This document shows, piece by piece, positions 25,016 through 32,951 of a DNA stretch of 64,000 nucleotides. The position numbers and the translations under genes are program-made. This stretch comes from Comamonadaceae bacterium (GTDB taxonomy: Bacteria; Pseudomonadota; Gammaproteobacteria; Burkholderiales; Burkholderiaceae_C), in assembly GCA_947455465.1 (NCBI GenBank), contig CANGNS010000001.1, positions 186,001-250,000 on the forward strand. The letters run 5' to 3'. The notes under the pieces are model-generated. The model ran no database searches. It worked only from the letters and a program-made list of their open reading frames with translations, and was not told the DNA's origin. Each line of letters opens with the position of its first letter. The stretch's first letter is position 1.

Positions 25016-25945
25016 CTAGCCCGTCAAACTGCCGCCCTTGAGCACGGTTTGGTTGACCGTATCGCCCTCGGTGTGGGCATCGGGCTGGTTGAAGGTGACG
25101 CGCTGGTTCACCCGACGGTGCGGCCAGTAATCGGCCAAGGCGTAATGTTGGGTGCTGCGGTTGTCCCACACGGCGATAGCGCCGGCCTCCCAGGCATGGT
25201 GGATCATGAATTCGGGCTTTTTGAGCCATTGCAGCAGGAAATGCAGCACGCCTGCGGCCTCCTCGCGGTCCACACCCAGGATTTTTCGGGTGAAGTCGGC
25301 ATTCACAAAAATGCATTTACGGCCCGAGCCCGGATGCAGGCGTACCACCGGATGGATCACCGGTTTGAAGGCCCGAATTGCATTGACCAAAGCCTCCTCG
25401 CCTGCGCGCCCTAGGGCATCGCGAAAGCCCGAGGTCTCCCAAGTGTGCTCGGCACTGAGTGTCTCCAGGTAGGTTTGCATCGCCGGCGAGAGCCATTCAT
25501 AGGCCTTGCTGGTGCTGATCCAGCAGGTGTTGCCACCGGCCGGGGGGATCTCGGTAATCTGGATGGCAGTGCCCAGCGGGGGCTGGGGCTTCCAGCTGAT
25601 GTCGGTGTGCCAGCTGTCAATCGAGGGCGGGCGGGCGCGGTCCGACACGATCATCTCCAACTCGGGTACGCCGGGCATGCGGTCAAAAAACGAACCCTGT
25701 GAAACCGGTCCGAATACGCGGGCCAGCGCCACATGCTGCTGGGGCGTGATGGTTTGGGGCCGGAAGAAAATCACTTCAAAATCATCCAAAGCCTGGCGCA
25801 GTTCAGCCTCGACTTGCGGGGTGAAGGGCTGGGTGAGGTCCACATCCTCAATCCAGGCGGCAAAGTTGGGCATACGCGGCACCGGACGGATGTGGTGGTA
25901 GCGCGCGGGAATATCGATAAGTTCCAATTCACGGGAGTTAGCCAT
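25016..25945 (-). CDS. TauD/TfdA-family 2-oxoglutarate-dependent dioxygenase
   Basis: This 309-aa protein has the iron triad His113 and Asp115 (SWHTDISW) and His267 (NRSTQHYAL), with Arg277/278 eleven residues later for 2-oxoglutarate. The N-terminus LTQPFTPQVEAELRQALDDFEVIFFR is typical of the family. Members oxidise taurine, aryloxyalkanoates and other small acids with decarboxylation of 2-oxoglutarate. It diverges from an SDR-SnoaL-OYE operon across 165 bp. A copy of the steroid inverted repeat sits in the middle of that gap, 73 bp from this start. Taurine from conjugated bile salts is one candidate substrate (inference). Confidence 0.83.
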   Translation of the reverse strand: MANSRELELIDIPARYHHIRPVPRMPNFAAWIEDVDLTQPFTPQVEAELRQALDDFEVIFFRPQTITPQQHVALARVFGPVSQGSFFDRMPGVPELEMIVSDRARPPSIDSWHTDISWKPQPPLGTAIQITEIPPAGGNTCWISTSKAYEWLSPAMQTYLETLSAEHTWETSGFRDALGRAGEEALVNAIRAFKPVIHPVVRLHPGSGRKCIFVNADFTRKILGVDREEAAGVLHFLLQWLKKPEFMIHHAWEAGAIAVWDNRSTQHYALADYWPHRRVNQRVTFNQPDAHTEGDTVNQTVLKGGSLTG

Positions 25946-26018
25946 GCTTTGCCTCGGTTAGATGGGGTTATACAAGGATGATTGGACACCATTGGAGCGG
26001 ATCAAGGCACCAATAGCA

Positions 26019-26036
26019 ATAGTCTTTTTGGACGAT
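26019..26036. promoter_or_regulatory. 18-bp inverted repeat between divergent genes, putative LuxR-type operator, site 3
   Basis: ATAGTCTTTTTGGACGAT lies 74 bp before the SDR start (26111) and 73 bp before the TauD-type start (25945), an almost symmetrical position. Toward the SDR, TATGCT at 26058-26063 is a good -10 at the standard spacing. Toward the dioxygenase only a weak TCCAAT is placed comparably. Confidence 0.72.
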
Positions 26037-26110
26037 TGAGGCCCCCGGCCCGGTGCCTATGCTAGCCACCTAAAGGCCTGAGCCCTTCCCCCACCGACAC
26101 AGGAGTACGT

Positions 26111-26845
26111 ATGCGACTGAAGAACAAAGTAGCGCTGGTCACCGGCGCAGGACAAGGCATGGGCCGCGCCATTGCGCGCCGTTTTGCCGCCGAGGGCGCG
26201 ACCGTGGTGGCGCTGGACGTCAACCTGGAGGCGGCCCAAGAAACACTGGCGGGCCTGTCAGGCAAGAGCATCGCCCGCAAAGTCAACATCGCCAACAGCG
26301 CCGAAGTGGCCGCCCTGGTCGCAGAGGTGGTGGACACGCTGGGCAGTGTGGACGTGCTGGTCAATAACGCCGGCGTGGGCTCGGTCGACGCTTTCGCCGA
26401 CATCCCGGACGCCACCTGGGAGCGCGTCATTGGCGTGAACCTGACGGGCGCTTTTTACTGCGCACGCGAAGCGGTGCGCGCCATGCAAAAAGCCGGTACG
26501 CAGGGCGTGGTTATCAATGTCGCCAGCACAGCCGCTGTCTCGGGCGACGGTCCGGCCCACTACTGCGCCTCCAAAGCCGCCCTGATGGGCCTGACGCGCA
26601 GCATGGCCAAGGAACTGGCCAGCCAAGGCATTCGGGTCAACACGCTGGTTCCCGGCCCGACCAACACGCCGATGATGCAAAGCATCCCGCAGGAATGGAC
26701 CGACGCCATTATCAAAGGCGTGCCCATGGGCCGCATGGCTGAGCCCGAAGACATTGCCGATGTGGCCCTGTTTTTGGCCAGCGACGACAGCCGCTTTGTC
26801 ACGGGCCAAAACCTGGCCGTGAACGGCGGCAGCGCCTTTATTTAA
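26111..26845 (+). CDS. SDR-family oxidoreductase, candidate hydroxysteroid dehydrogenase
   Basis: This 244-aa classical SDR has TGAGQGMG near residues 12-19, LDVN after the second strand (NAD preference), LVNNAG, a Ser in NVASTAAVSG, and YCASK (HYCASKAALMGL). It is the first gene of a four-gene operon (SDR, SDR, SnoaL-like, OYE) whose promoter carries the shared inverted repeat. AGGAG lies 8-12 bp before the ATG. The combination suggests oxidation or reduction of a ring hydroxyl of a steroid, for example C7 or C12 of bile acids (inference). Confidence 0.78.
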   Translation: MRLKNKVALVTGAGQGMGRAIARRFAAEGATVVALDVNLEAAQETLAGLSGKSIARKVNIANSAEVAALVAEVVDTLGSVDVLVNNAGVGSVDAFADIPDATWERVIGVNLTGAFYCAREAVRAMQKAGTQGVVINVASTAAVSGDGPAHYCASKAALMGLTRSMAKELASQGIRVNTLVPGPTNTPMMQSIPQEWTDAIIKGVPMGRMAEPEDIADVALFLASDDSRFVTGQNLAVNGGSAFI

Positions 26846-26858
26846 ATTAGGAGACAGC

Positions 26859-27629
26859 ATGGCACACGGTCGATTGCACAACAAAGTCGCCTTCATCACC
26901 GGTGGGGGCAGCGGCATTGGCGAAGCCACTGCGCTGCGTTTTGCCGAGGAAGGCGCCCACGTCGTCGTCTGCGGGCGCCGCTTGGAGCCCCTGGCACAGG
27001 TGGTGGCGCGCATCGAGGCCGCTGGCGGACAAGCGCGGGCCATGCAAGTGGACGTCTCGGACGAGGCAGCGCTGACCAGTGCCATCGAAAAAACGGCTAC
27101 CGAGCTGGGCGGCTTGGATATTTTGGTCAACAACGCCATGGCTTATAGCTGGGGCACGATTGACGCCACCAGCACCGCAGACTGGCACAGCAACTTTGCC
27201 ACCTCGGTAGACGGCACTTTTTGGGGCACTCGGGCTGCCATGAAGCGCATGAAATCCAAAGGCGGCTCCATCATCAATGTGTCCTCGATTTGCGGGCTCT
27301 TGGGCACGCACTCCATGGCCGGTTACTCGGCGGCCAAGGCTGCCATCATCAACTTCAGCCGTGCCGCGGCCGCCGAGGGAGCCAGCAACGGCATCCGGGT
27401 CAATGTGGTGATCCCGGCCGTCGTTGAAACCCCCGCCACCGCCGGCATGCTCTCGGACGCCGGCGCGCGCCAAAACACCGAAAAACTCATTCCCATGGGC
27501 CGTGTCGGCCAGCCGCGCGAACTGGCCAACGCCATTTTGTTTCTGGCCAGCGACGAGTCCAGCTACGTTACCGGCGCCGCCCTGCCCGTCGACGGTGGCC
27601 GCTCGGCCGTACTGACCACTGCGCTGTGA
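26859..27629 (+). CDS. SDR-family oxidoreductase, second of the operon
   Basis: This 256-aa classical SDR has TGGGSGIGEA, CGRRLEP after the second strand (Arg-rich, suggesting NADP(H)), ILVNNAM, a Ser in NVSSICG, and YSAAK. AGGAGACAGC precedes the ATG. The opposite cofactor hint from the preceding SDR would let the pair oxidise one hydroxyl and reduce a ketone, as needed for epimerisation (inference). It overlaps the next start as GTGA. Confidence 0.78.
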   Translation: MAHGRLHNKVAFITGGGSGIGEATALRFAEEGAHVVVCGRRLEPLAQVVARIEAAGGQARAMQVDVSDEAALTSAIEKTATELGGLDILVNNAMAYSWGTIDATSTADWHSNFATSVDGTFWGTRAAMKRMKSKGGSIINVSSICGLLGTHSMAGYSAAKAAIINFSRAAAAEGASNGIRVNVVIPAVVETPATAGMLSDAGARQNTEKLIPMGRVGQPRELANAILFLASDESSYVTGAALPVDGGRSAVLTTAL

Positions 27630-28273
27630 GCCAGCCTACGCCCGCCTGGCCGGCCACACTGGAAGAACGCGTAGACCGCCTGGAATCCTTGGACGCCATC
27701 CGCCAACTGGCGGGTAAATACGCACTCTCCTTGGACATGCGCGACATGGACGCGCACGTCAACCTGTTCGCCCCTGACATCCGGGTGGGTAAGGACAAAG
27801 TGGGGCGTGACCATTTCAAGGCCTGGCAAACCGACACTTTGCGCGACCAATTTACCGGTACCTCGCACCATTTGGGCCAGCACATCATCGAGTTTGTGGA
27901 CGCGCACCATGCCACCGGGCTGGTGTACTCCAAAAACGAGCATGAGTGCGGCGCCGAGTGGGTGATCATGCAAATGCTGTACTGGGACGACTACGAGCGC
28001 ATCGGCGGCCAGTGGTTTTTCCGCCGCCGCCTGCCCTGCTACTGGTATGCCACCGACCTGAACAAGCCGCCCCTGGGCGACATGAAGATGCGCTGGCCCG
28101 GCCGCCAGCCCTACCACGGCACGTTTCACGACCTGTTTCCCAGCTGGAACGAGTTTTGGGCCGAGCGCCAGGACAAAGACAGCCTGCCCCAAGTGGCAGC
28201 ACCGGCGCCGCTGGAGCAGTTTTTGCGCACCATGCGCCGGGGCACGCCCACACCCAAGATCCGGGTGCGCTGA
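27626..28273 (+). CDS. SnoaL-like/NTF2-fold protein, candidate steroid hydroxyl dehydratase
   Basis: This 215-aa SnoaL_4-type protein has a coiled N-terminal helix (LEERVDRLESLDAIRQL) followed by GKYALSLDMRD. Tyr32 and Asp37, five residues apart, and a His cluster at 81, 82 and 86 mirror the Tyr-Asp-His set of bile-acid 7-alpha-dehydratase BaiE and related steroid dehydratases. The C-terminal 60 residues are an extension rich in Pro and aromatic residues (PGRQPYHGTFHDLFPSW). It is translationally coupled to the SDR before it (GTGA) and 1 bp from the OYE gene. Dehydratase activity is an inference from fold and context; many SnoaL-like proteins act on other substrates. Confidence 0.7.
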   Translation: MSQPTPAWPATLEERVDRLESLDAIRQLAGKYALSLDMRDMDAHVNLFAPDIRVGKDKVGRDHFKAWQTDTLRDQFTGTSHHLGQHIIEFVDAHHATGLVYSKNEHECGAEWVIMQMLYWDDYERIGGQWFFRRRLPCYWYATDLNKPPLGDMKMRWPGRQPYHGTFHDLFPSWNEFWAERQDKDSLPQVAAPAPLEQFLRTMRRGTPTPKIRVR

Positions 28274-28274
28274 G

Positions 28275-29333
28275 ATGGACAAATTGTTTAGCCCACTGCA
28301 GCTGGGCGCCTTGCACCTGCAAAACCGCATCGTCATGGCACCCATGACGCGCAACCGCGCCGAGCCCGACGGCTGCGCCAATGCCCTGATGGCCCAGTAC
28401 TACCGCCAGCGCGGCGACGCTGGCCTGGTCATCGCCGAAGGCACCTGGCCCAGCGCGGACGGGCAGGCCTATTGCCGCCAACCGGGCATTGCCAACGAGG
28501 CGCACGTCCGGGCCTGGAAGCCGGTGTGCGCCGCGGTGCATGCGCGTGGCGGCCTGATCGCCTTGCAAATCATGCATGGCGGGCGCATTGGCAGTGTGCA
28601 CATCAAAGGTGCGGGCAGTCGCAGCCTTGCGCCTTCGGCCCTGCAGGCGCAAGGCGAGGTGTTTACCGACCGCAGCGGCATGCAAGCCTATGACCTGCCC
28701 GAGGCGCTCAGCACCGAGGAGGTGCGTGCGGTCATCGCCGAGCATGGCGCAGCAGCCAAGCGGGCCCGCGAAGCCGGATTTGATGCCGTGGAGCTGCATT
28801 GCACCAGCGGCTACCTGCCTATGCAGTTTTTGTGCTCGGGCACCAATGTGCGCACCGACGCCTACGGGGGCGACGCCGCCGCGCGCGCGCGCTTTGCCAT
28901 CGAGTGCCTGCAAGCCATGGGCGCAGCCATCGGCATCGACCGGGTGGGCTTGCGCATCAACCCGGGCAACACTTTTAACGACACCTCGGACGACAACTCC
29001 GCAGCTACCCACGCCACTTTGTTGGGCCTGGCGGCACCGCTGGGCCTCGCTTATGTGCATGTAATGCGCGCGCCCCTGCCTGAGATCGACGCCTTTGGTA
29101 TGGCTGCGCAGGTTCTGCCCAGGCGGCTGATCCTGAACGACGGCTTTGGCCCGGACACCTGCGCATCGGCGCTAGACCAGTACCCGGGTGCCGCCTTGTC
29201 CTTTGCGCGGCACTTTGTGGGCAACCCCGATTTGGTGCAGCGCCTGCGCCAAGGCCTGCCCTTGGCGCGCTTTGACCGCAAGACCTTGTACACGCCCGGC
29301 GCCAGCGGATACACCGACTACCCTTGCGCCTAG
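28275..29333 (+). CDS. Old yellow enzyme-type alkene reductase, FMN-dependent
   Basis: This 352-aa TIM-barrel flavoprotein has the FMN-binding N-terminus (LQNRIVMAPMTRNRA), QIMHGGRIG, GFDAVELHCTSGYLPMQFL and LILNDGFGPDTC. Family enzymes reduce activated C=C bonds with NAD(P)H. The substrate-anion pair, normally His-x-x-Asn or His-x-x-His, is His175 and Ser178 here, with Tyr180 kept. It follows a putative dehydratase by one base pair, so it may saturate the double bond that the dehydratase creates, as OYE-type enzymes do in bile-acid dehydroxylation (inference). Confidence 0.83.
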   Translation: MDKLFSPLQLGALHLQNRIVMAPMTRNRAEPDGCANALMAQYYRQRGDAGLVIAEGTWPSADGQAYCRQPGIANEAHVRAWKPVCAAVHARGGLIALQIMHGGRIGSVHIKGAGSRSLAPSALQAQGEVFTDRSGMQAYDLPEALSTEEVRAVIAEHGAAAKRAREAGFDAVELHCTSGYLPMQFLCSGTNVRTDAYGGDAAARARFAIECLQAMGAAIGIDRVGLRINPGNTFNDTSDDNSAATHATLLGLAAPLGLAYVHVMRAPLPEIDAFGMAAQVLPRRLILNDGFGPDTCASALDQYPGAALSFARHFVGNPDLVQRLRQGLPLARFDRKTLYTPGASGYTDYPCA

Positions 29334-29366
29334 CGCCCGCGCAGCGGCGAGCCCAACCACTGGCCG

Positions 29367-29384
29367 TTAGTCCCAACGGACGAT
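29367..29384 (+). promoter_or_regulatory. 18-bp inverted repeat, putative LuxR-type operator, site 4
   Basis: TTAGTCCCAACGGACGAT ends 74 bp before the tesB start. CACAAT at 29407-29412, 22 bp downstream of the repeat, is the matching -10-like element. It would drive the long tesB-ipd operon. Confidence 0.73.
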
Positions 29385-29458
29385 GTTCTAGAGCGCCGCG
29401 CCCACCCACAATGGGCATCTGATCGGCCCCCTTGTGTGCAGGGCCTGGGAGTGTGCCC

Positions 29459-30367
29459 ATGATGACTATTTCCGGACTCGCGTATGTAGTGGCCCAATCG
29501 ACCGACCTGGCCCGCTGGACCACCTATGCCCATGAGGTGCTGGGCATGATGACGGAGGCAGCACCTGACGGCGGTCTGTACCTGCGCATGGACGAGCGCC
29601 AGTTCCGCATCGCCGTGCAACCCGGCACCCGCGACAGCTATGTCTGCTCTGGCTGGGAAGTGGCCAACCAGGCCGCGTTTGAGCAAGCCATTGCCACCTT
29701 GGAGCAGCACAAGGTGCCATTTGAGCGCGGCGACGCGGCGCTTTGCGCGCTGCGCAAAGCCAATGGCCTGGTGCGCTTTAGCGACCCCTCGGGCAACTGC
29801 CATGAGGTGATTTGGGGGTTTCAGTCGGACTTTGCGCATTTCAATTCGCCGGTGGGCGTGCAACGCTTTGTCACCGGCAACATCGGCATGGGGCACACCG
29901 TGCTACCGGCAGAGGCCTTTGCGCAAACCCACCAGTTCGTCACCGAGGTGATGGGCTTTGGCTTGTCGGACATGTTTAACTTCAAGCCCGCAGGTGACGC
30001 GGGGCCGACGCTGCCGATTTATTTCTACCACTGCAACAATGGTCGTCACCACAGCCTGGCCATCGCCGGCTTCCCGGTGGAAAGCGGTTGCGTGCACATC
30101 ATGGTCGAGGTGCCCGACGTGCCCGAAGTGGGCCGCGCGCTGGACCGCATGCAAAGCCACAAGGTAACGCAAACGGCCACGCTGGGCCAGCACAGCAATG
30201 ACAAGATGATCTCGTTTTACATGCGCTGCCCCTCCAACTTTGACATCGAATACGGCTGCGGTGGCGCGGTACACGACTGGCAGTCGCATATCGCGCACGA
30301 GTTCACCCGTGTGAGCCTGTGGGGCCACGACTTCAGCATTGGCCAAGCGGCCCCGGCCAAAGACTGA
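29459..30367 (+). CDS. tesB: Extradiol dioxygenase for 3,4-DHSA (TesB/HsaC)
   Basis: This 302-aa type I extradiol dioxygenase has two vicinal-oxygen-chelate halves. Iron ligands are His146 (MGHTVLP), His197/198 (NGRHHSLA) and Glu264 (FDIEYG). In steroid degraders this enzyme cleaves the aromatised A ring of 3,4-dihydroxy-9,10-seco-androsta-1,3,5(10)-triene-9,17-dione (meta cleavage). The ATG at 29459 is chosen for its GGGAG at 29447-29451; an in-frame GTG at 29432 lies nearer the promoter. It heads an uninterrupted run of ring C/D genes starting with ipdA 6 bp downstream. Confidence 0.9.
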   Translation: MMTISGLAYVVAQSTDLARWTTYAHEVLGMMTEAAPDGGLYLRMDERQFRIAVQPGTRDSYVCSGWEVANQAAFEQAIATLEQHKVPFERGDAALCALRKANGLVRFSDPSGNCHEVIWGFQSDFAHFNSPVGVQRFVTGNIGMGHTVLPAEAFAQTHQFVTEVMGFGLSDMFNFKPAGDAGPTLPIYFYHCNNGRHHSLAIAGFPVESGCVHIMVEVPDVPEVGRALDRMQSHKVTQTATLGQHSNDKMISFYMRCPSNFDIEYGCGGAVHDWQSHIAHEFTRVSLWGHDFSIGQAAPAKD

Positions 30368-30373
30368 ACACCC

Positions 30374-31258
30374 ATGAGCGCTAGCAACAAACTCATGCAG
30401 GCCCGCGATGTCGTGGCCACCCTGCGCGACGGCATGACCATCGGCATTGGCGGCTGGGGCCCCCGGCGCAAGCCCATGGCCCTGGTGCGCGAAATACTGC
30501 GCAGCAATCTGCGCGACCTGACCATCGTGAGCTATGGCGGCGCCGATGTAGGCATGTTGTGCGCTGCGGGCAAAGTGAAGAAATTGGTGTTTGCCTTTGT
30601 GTCATTGGACTTTATTCCCCTGGAGCCTTACTTTCGTATCGCCCGCCAAAGCGGCGCCCTGGAGGTCATGGAGATAGACGAAGGCATGCTGATGCTGGGC
30701 CTGCAAGCGGCAGGCATGCGCATACCGTTTATTCCTACGCGCATTGGCCTGGGCACGGATGTGCTCCAGCGCAACCCCGGCATCACCTTGGTGGATTCGC
30801 CCTACGATGCACGCCAATGGGTCGCCATGCCGGCTTTGCCCTTGGACGCAGCCTTGCTGCACGCCGACCGGGCCGACGTGCGAGGCGTTTGCCAAGTTAA
30901 AGGTCCGGACCTGTACATGGACGCGCTCTATGCCCGCGCCGCGACCCACACCTATGTCAGCTGCGACGAGCTGGTCGACAGCAGCTACTTCGCCCAAGGC
31001 GACGAAGCACGCTATGTGTTTTGGGAACGGGCGCAGACCACTGGTGTGGTGCATATTCCGGGCGGCGCACACCCCAGTTCGTGCGCGCCGCTGTACGGCT
31101 TTGACACGGCACATTTCAAGGAATACGCCGCCAGCGCCAAAGACCCCGAAGGCTGGAGCAACTACACGCAGCGCTATGTGCACTGCGACGCCGACGAGTA
31201 TTTGCAGCGCGTGGGCGGCCTGCAGGCGGTGCAAAAGCTGCCCTTGCCGGTATTTTGA
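30374..31258 (+). CDS. ipdA: CoA-transferase-fold hydrolase subunit IpdA
   Basis: This 294-aa alpha subunit of the CoA-transferase family has an N-terminal glycine-rich segment (MTIGIGGWGPRRKPMALVRE), then SYGGADVGMLCAAGKV and EIDEGMLMLGLQAAG. With IpdB it opens the last steroid ring (COCHEA-CoA) by hydrolysis, not CoA transfer, in actinobacterial and proteobacterial steroid degraders. It lies between tesB and ipdB (11-bp gap to the latter). The pairing and position in a steroid operon make this assignment strong. Confidence 0.9.
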   Translation: MSASNKLMQARDVVATLRDGMTIGIGGWGPRRKPMALVREILRSNLRDLTIVSYGGADVGMLCAAGKVKKLVFAFVSLDFIPLEPYFRIARQSGALEVMEIDEGMLMLGLQAAGMRIPFIPTRIGLGTDVLQRNPGITLVDSPYDARQWVAMPALPLDAALLHADRADVRGVCQVKGPDLYMDALYARAATHTYVSCDELVDSSYFAQGDEARYVFWERAQTTGVVHIPGGAHPSSCAPLYGFDTAHFKEYAASAKDPEGWSNYTQRYVHCDADEYLQRVGGLQAVQKLPLPVF

Positions 31259-31269
31259 GGATCGCCCCG

Positions 31270-32034
31270 ATGCAAGAATTTACCCTGGTTGACCGTGTCA
31301 TCTGCGCCGCTGCCCGCGCCTGGGCGCAGGACGGCGAAGTACTGGCCACGGGCATAGGCATCGTGCCGCGCCTGGCCGCTTCGCTGTGCATGCGCTCGCT
31401 CAACCCCGATCTGATGATGACCGACTCGGAGGCCTGGCTGGTCAGCACACCAGTGCCCGTGGGCCCGCGTGGCAGCTATGTGCCACAGCGGGAAACCTGG
31501 ATGGGCTTTACCCGCATCTTTGACAATGTTTGGAGTGGCAAGCGCCATGCCATGGTGGGGCCAACGCAAATCGACCGCTTCGGCCAGGCCAATATCTCCA
31601 TGATCGGTGCCGACTACGCCAAACCCAAATCGATGATGCTGGGGGTGCGCGGCTTTCCGGGCAACTCTATCAACCATGCCAATTCGTTTTTTGTGCCCAA
31701 CCACAGCAGCAAAGTGTTTGTTGCCGGCGAAGTCGACATGGTGGCATCGGCCGGCTACAACCCGGCGCGCATGGCGCGGGGCTGGAGCACGGACGACATT
31801 GACATCCGCTGGATTTTCAGCAACCTGGCGGTGATGGACTTTAGCGGCCCCAAGCACCAGATCGCCTTGCGCGCCCTGCACCCAGGCGTTACCGTGGAAC
31901 AAGTCCAAGAGGCCACTGGTTTTGACCTTCACCTTCCGGCTCATATCGACACGACCGCAGACCCGACTGCCGCGCAAATGGAACTGTTGCAGCAACTAGA
32001 CCCTCACAACCTGCGCGCCAGCGCACTCGGATAG
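31270..32034 (+). CDS. ipdB: CoA-transferase-fold hydrolase subunit IpdB
   Basis: This 254-aa beta subunit is the partner of IpdA. Family segments include ATGIGIVPRLAASL, GPTQIDRFGQANIS, GVRGFPGNSINHAN and the C-terminal LHPGVTVEQVQEATGFDL. The ATG at 31270 is chosen; a start at 31255 overlaps the ipdA stop and lacks similarity. The next hydratase gene begins 8 bp later. Confidence 0.9.
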   Translation: MQEFTLVDRVICAAARAWAQDGEVLATGIGIVPRLAASLCMRSLNPDLMMTDSEAWLVSTPVPVGPRGSYVPQRETWMGFTRIFDNVWSGKRHAMVGPTQIDRFGQANISMIGADYAKPKSMMLGVRGFPGNSINHANSFFVPNHSSKVFVAGEVDMVASAGYNPARMARGWSTDDIDIRWIFSNLAVMDFSGPKHQIALRALHPGVTVEQVQEATGFDLHLPAHIDTTADPTAAQMELLQQLDPHNLRASALG

Positions 32035-32042
32035 GCCAGCCC

Positions 32043-32951
32043 ATGAATAGCACCGACCCCGGCGACCAGTTTGTCCAGCGCCCTGACACGGCCCAGTACG
32101 AGACCCAGGAGCCCGTGCTCTACGAGGCTAAGGACGGCATTGCGACGCTGACGATGAACCGGCCGGACTTTCACAACGCGCAAAACTCGCAAATGACCTA
32201 TGCGCTGGACGCTGGTTTTCGCCGCGCTGTGGACGATGATGCGGTCAAAGTCATTGTGCTGCGGGGCGCGGGCAAACACTTCAGCGCCGGCCACGACATT
32301 GGCACACCGGGGCGTGACATCAACAAGCCCTTTGAGCGCCAGAGCCTGTGGTGGGACCACACCAATAAACCCGGCGCGGAGCAGCTTTTTGTGCGCGAGC
32401 AAGAGGTCTATCTGGGCATGTGCCGGCGCTGGCACGACCTGCCCAAACCCACGATTGCCATGGTGCATGGCGCCTGCATCGCCGGCGGTCTGATGCTGGC
32501 CTGGGTCTGCGACATGATTGTCGCCAGCGAAGACGCCTTCTTCCAGGACCCAGTGGTGCGCATGGGCATACCCGGCGTGGAGTATTTTGCGCATGTGCAT
32601 GAGCTCAATCCGCGCATCGCCAAAGAGTTTTTGTTCTTGGGTGAACGCATGGCGGCAGATCGGGCCTACATGATGGGCATGGTCAACCGCGTGGTGCCGC
32701 GCGAGGACCTGCAAAGCACCACCTACGATATCGCCGCCCGTATCGCTAAACAGCCACGCTTGGGCCTGGCGCTGACCAAAACCGTGATCAACCGCATTGA
32801 AGAGCTGCAAGGCCTGCGCACCTCTATGGACATCGCTTTTGGCCACCACCATTTTGCGCACGCGCACAGCCAGGTACTGGGCGCCGGCCATCTGGGCGGG
32901 CACGACGCCAAGTCCATGGTCCAGGCCAATAAAAAGGACGGCGCGGCGTGA
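32043..32951 (+). CDS. Enoyl-CoA hydratase/isomerase family protein in the ipd operon
   Basis: This 302-aa crotonase-fold enzyme has an oxyanion-hole segment GAGKHFSAGHDIG and MVHGACIAGGLMLAWVCD. An N-terminal extension of about 25 residues and a His-rich tail (FGHHHFAHAHSQ near residue 270) lengthen it beyond the usual 260 aa. The position between ipdB and ipdC is typical of steroid C/D-ring clusters. It probably hydrates or hydrolyses a CoA thioester after ring opening; the exact step is not readable. GTG of ipdC overlaps its stop. Confidence 0.82.
   Translation: MNSTDPGDQFVQRPDTAQYETQEPVLYEAKDGIATLTMNRPDFHNAQNSQMTYALDAGFRRAVDDDAVKVIVLRGAGKHFSAGHDIGTPGRDINKPFERQSLWWDHTNKPGAEQLFVREQEVYLGMCRRWHDLPKPTIAMVHGACIAGGLMLAWVCDMIVASEDAFFQDPVVRMGIPGVEYFAHVHELNPRIAKEFLFLGERMAADRAYMMGMVNRVVPREDLQSTTYDIAARIAKQPRLGLALTKTVINRIEELQGLRTSMDIAFGHHHFAHAHSQVLGAGHLGGHDAKSMVQANKKDGAA

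Noticed and set aside
32231..32237. GGACGAT half-site inside the enoyl-CoA hydratase gene
   Set aside because: It lies in coding sequence and has no matching left arm or -10 at the proper offset. The same holds for GGACGAT at 42054-42060 and 45051-45057.
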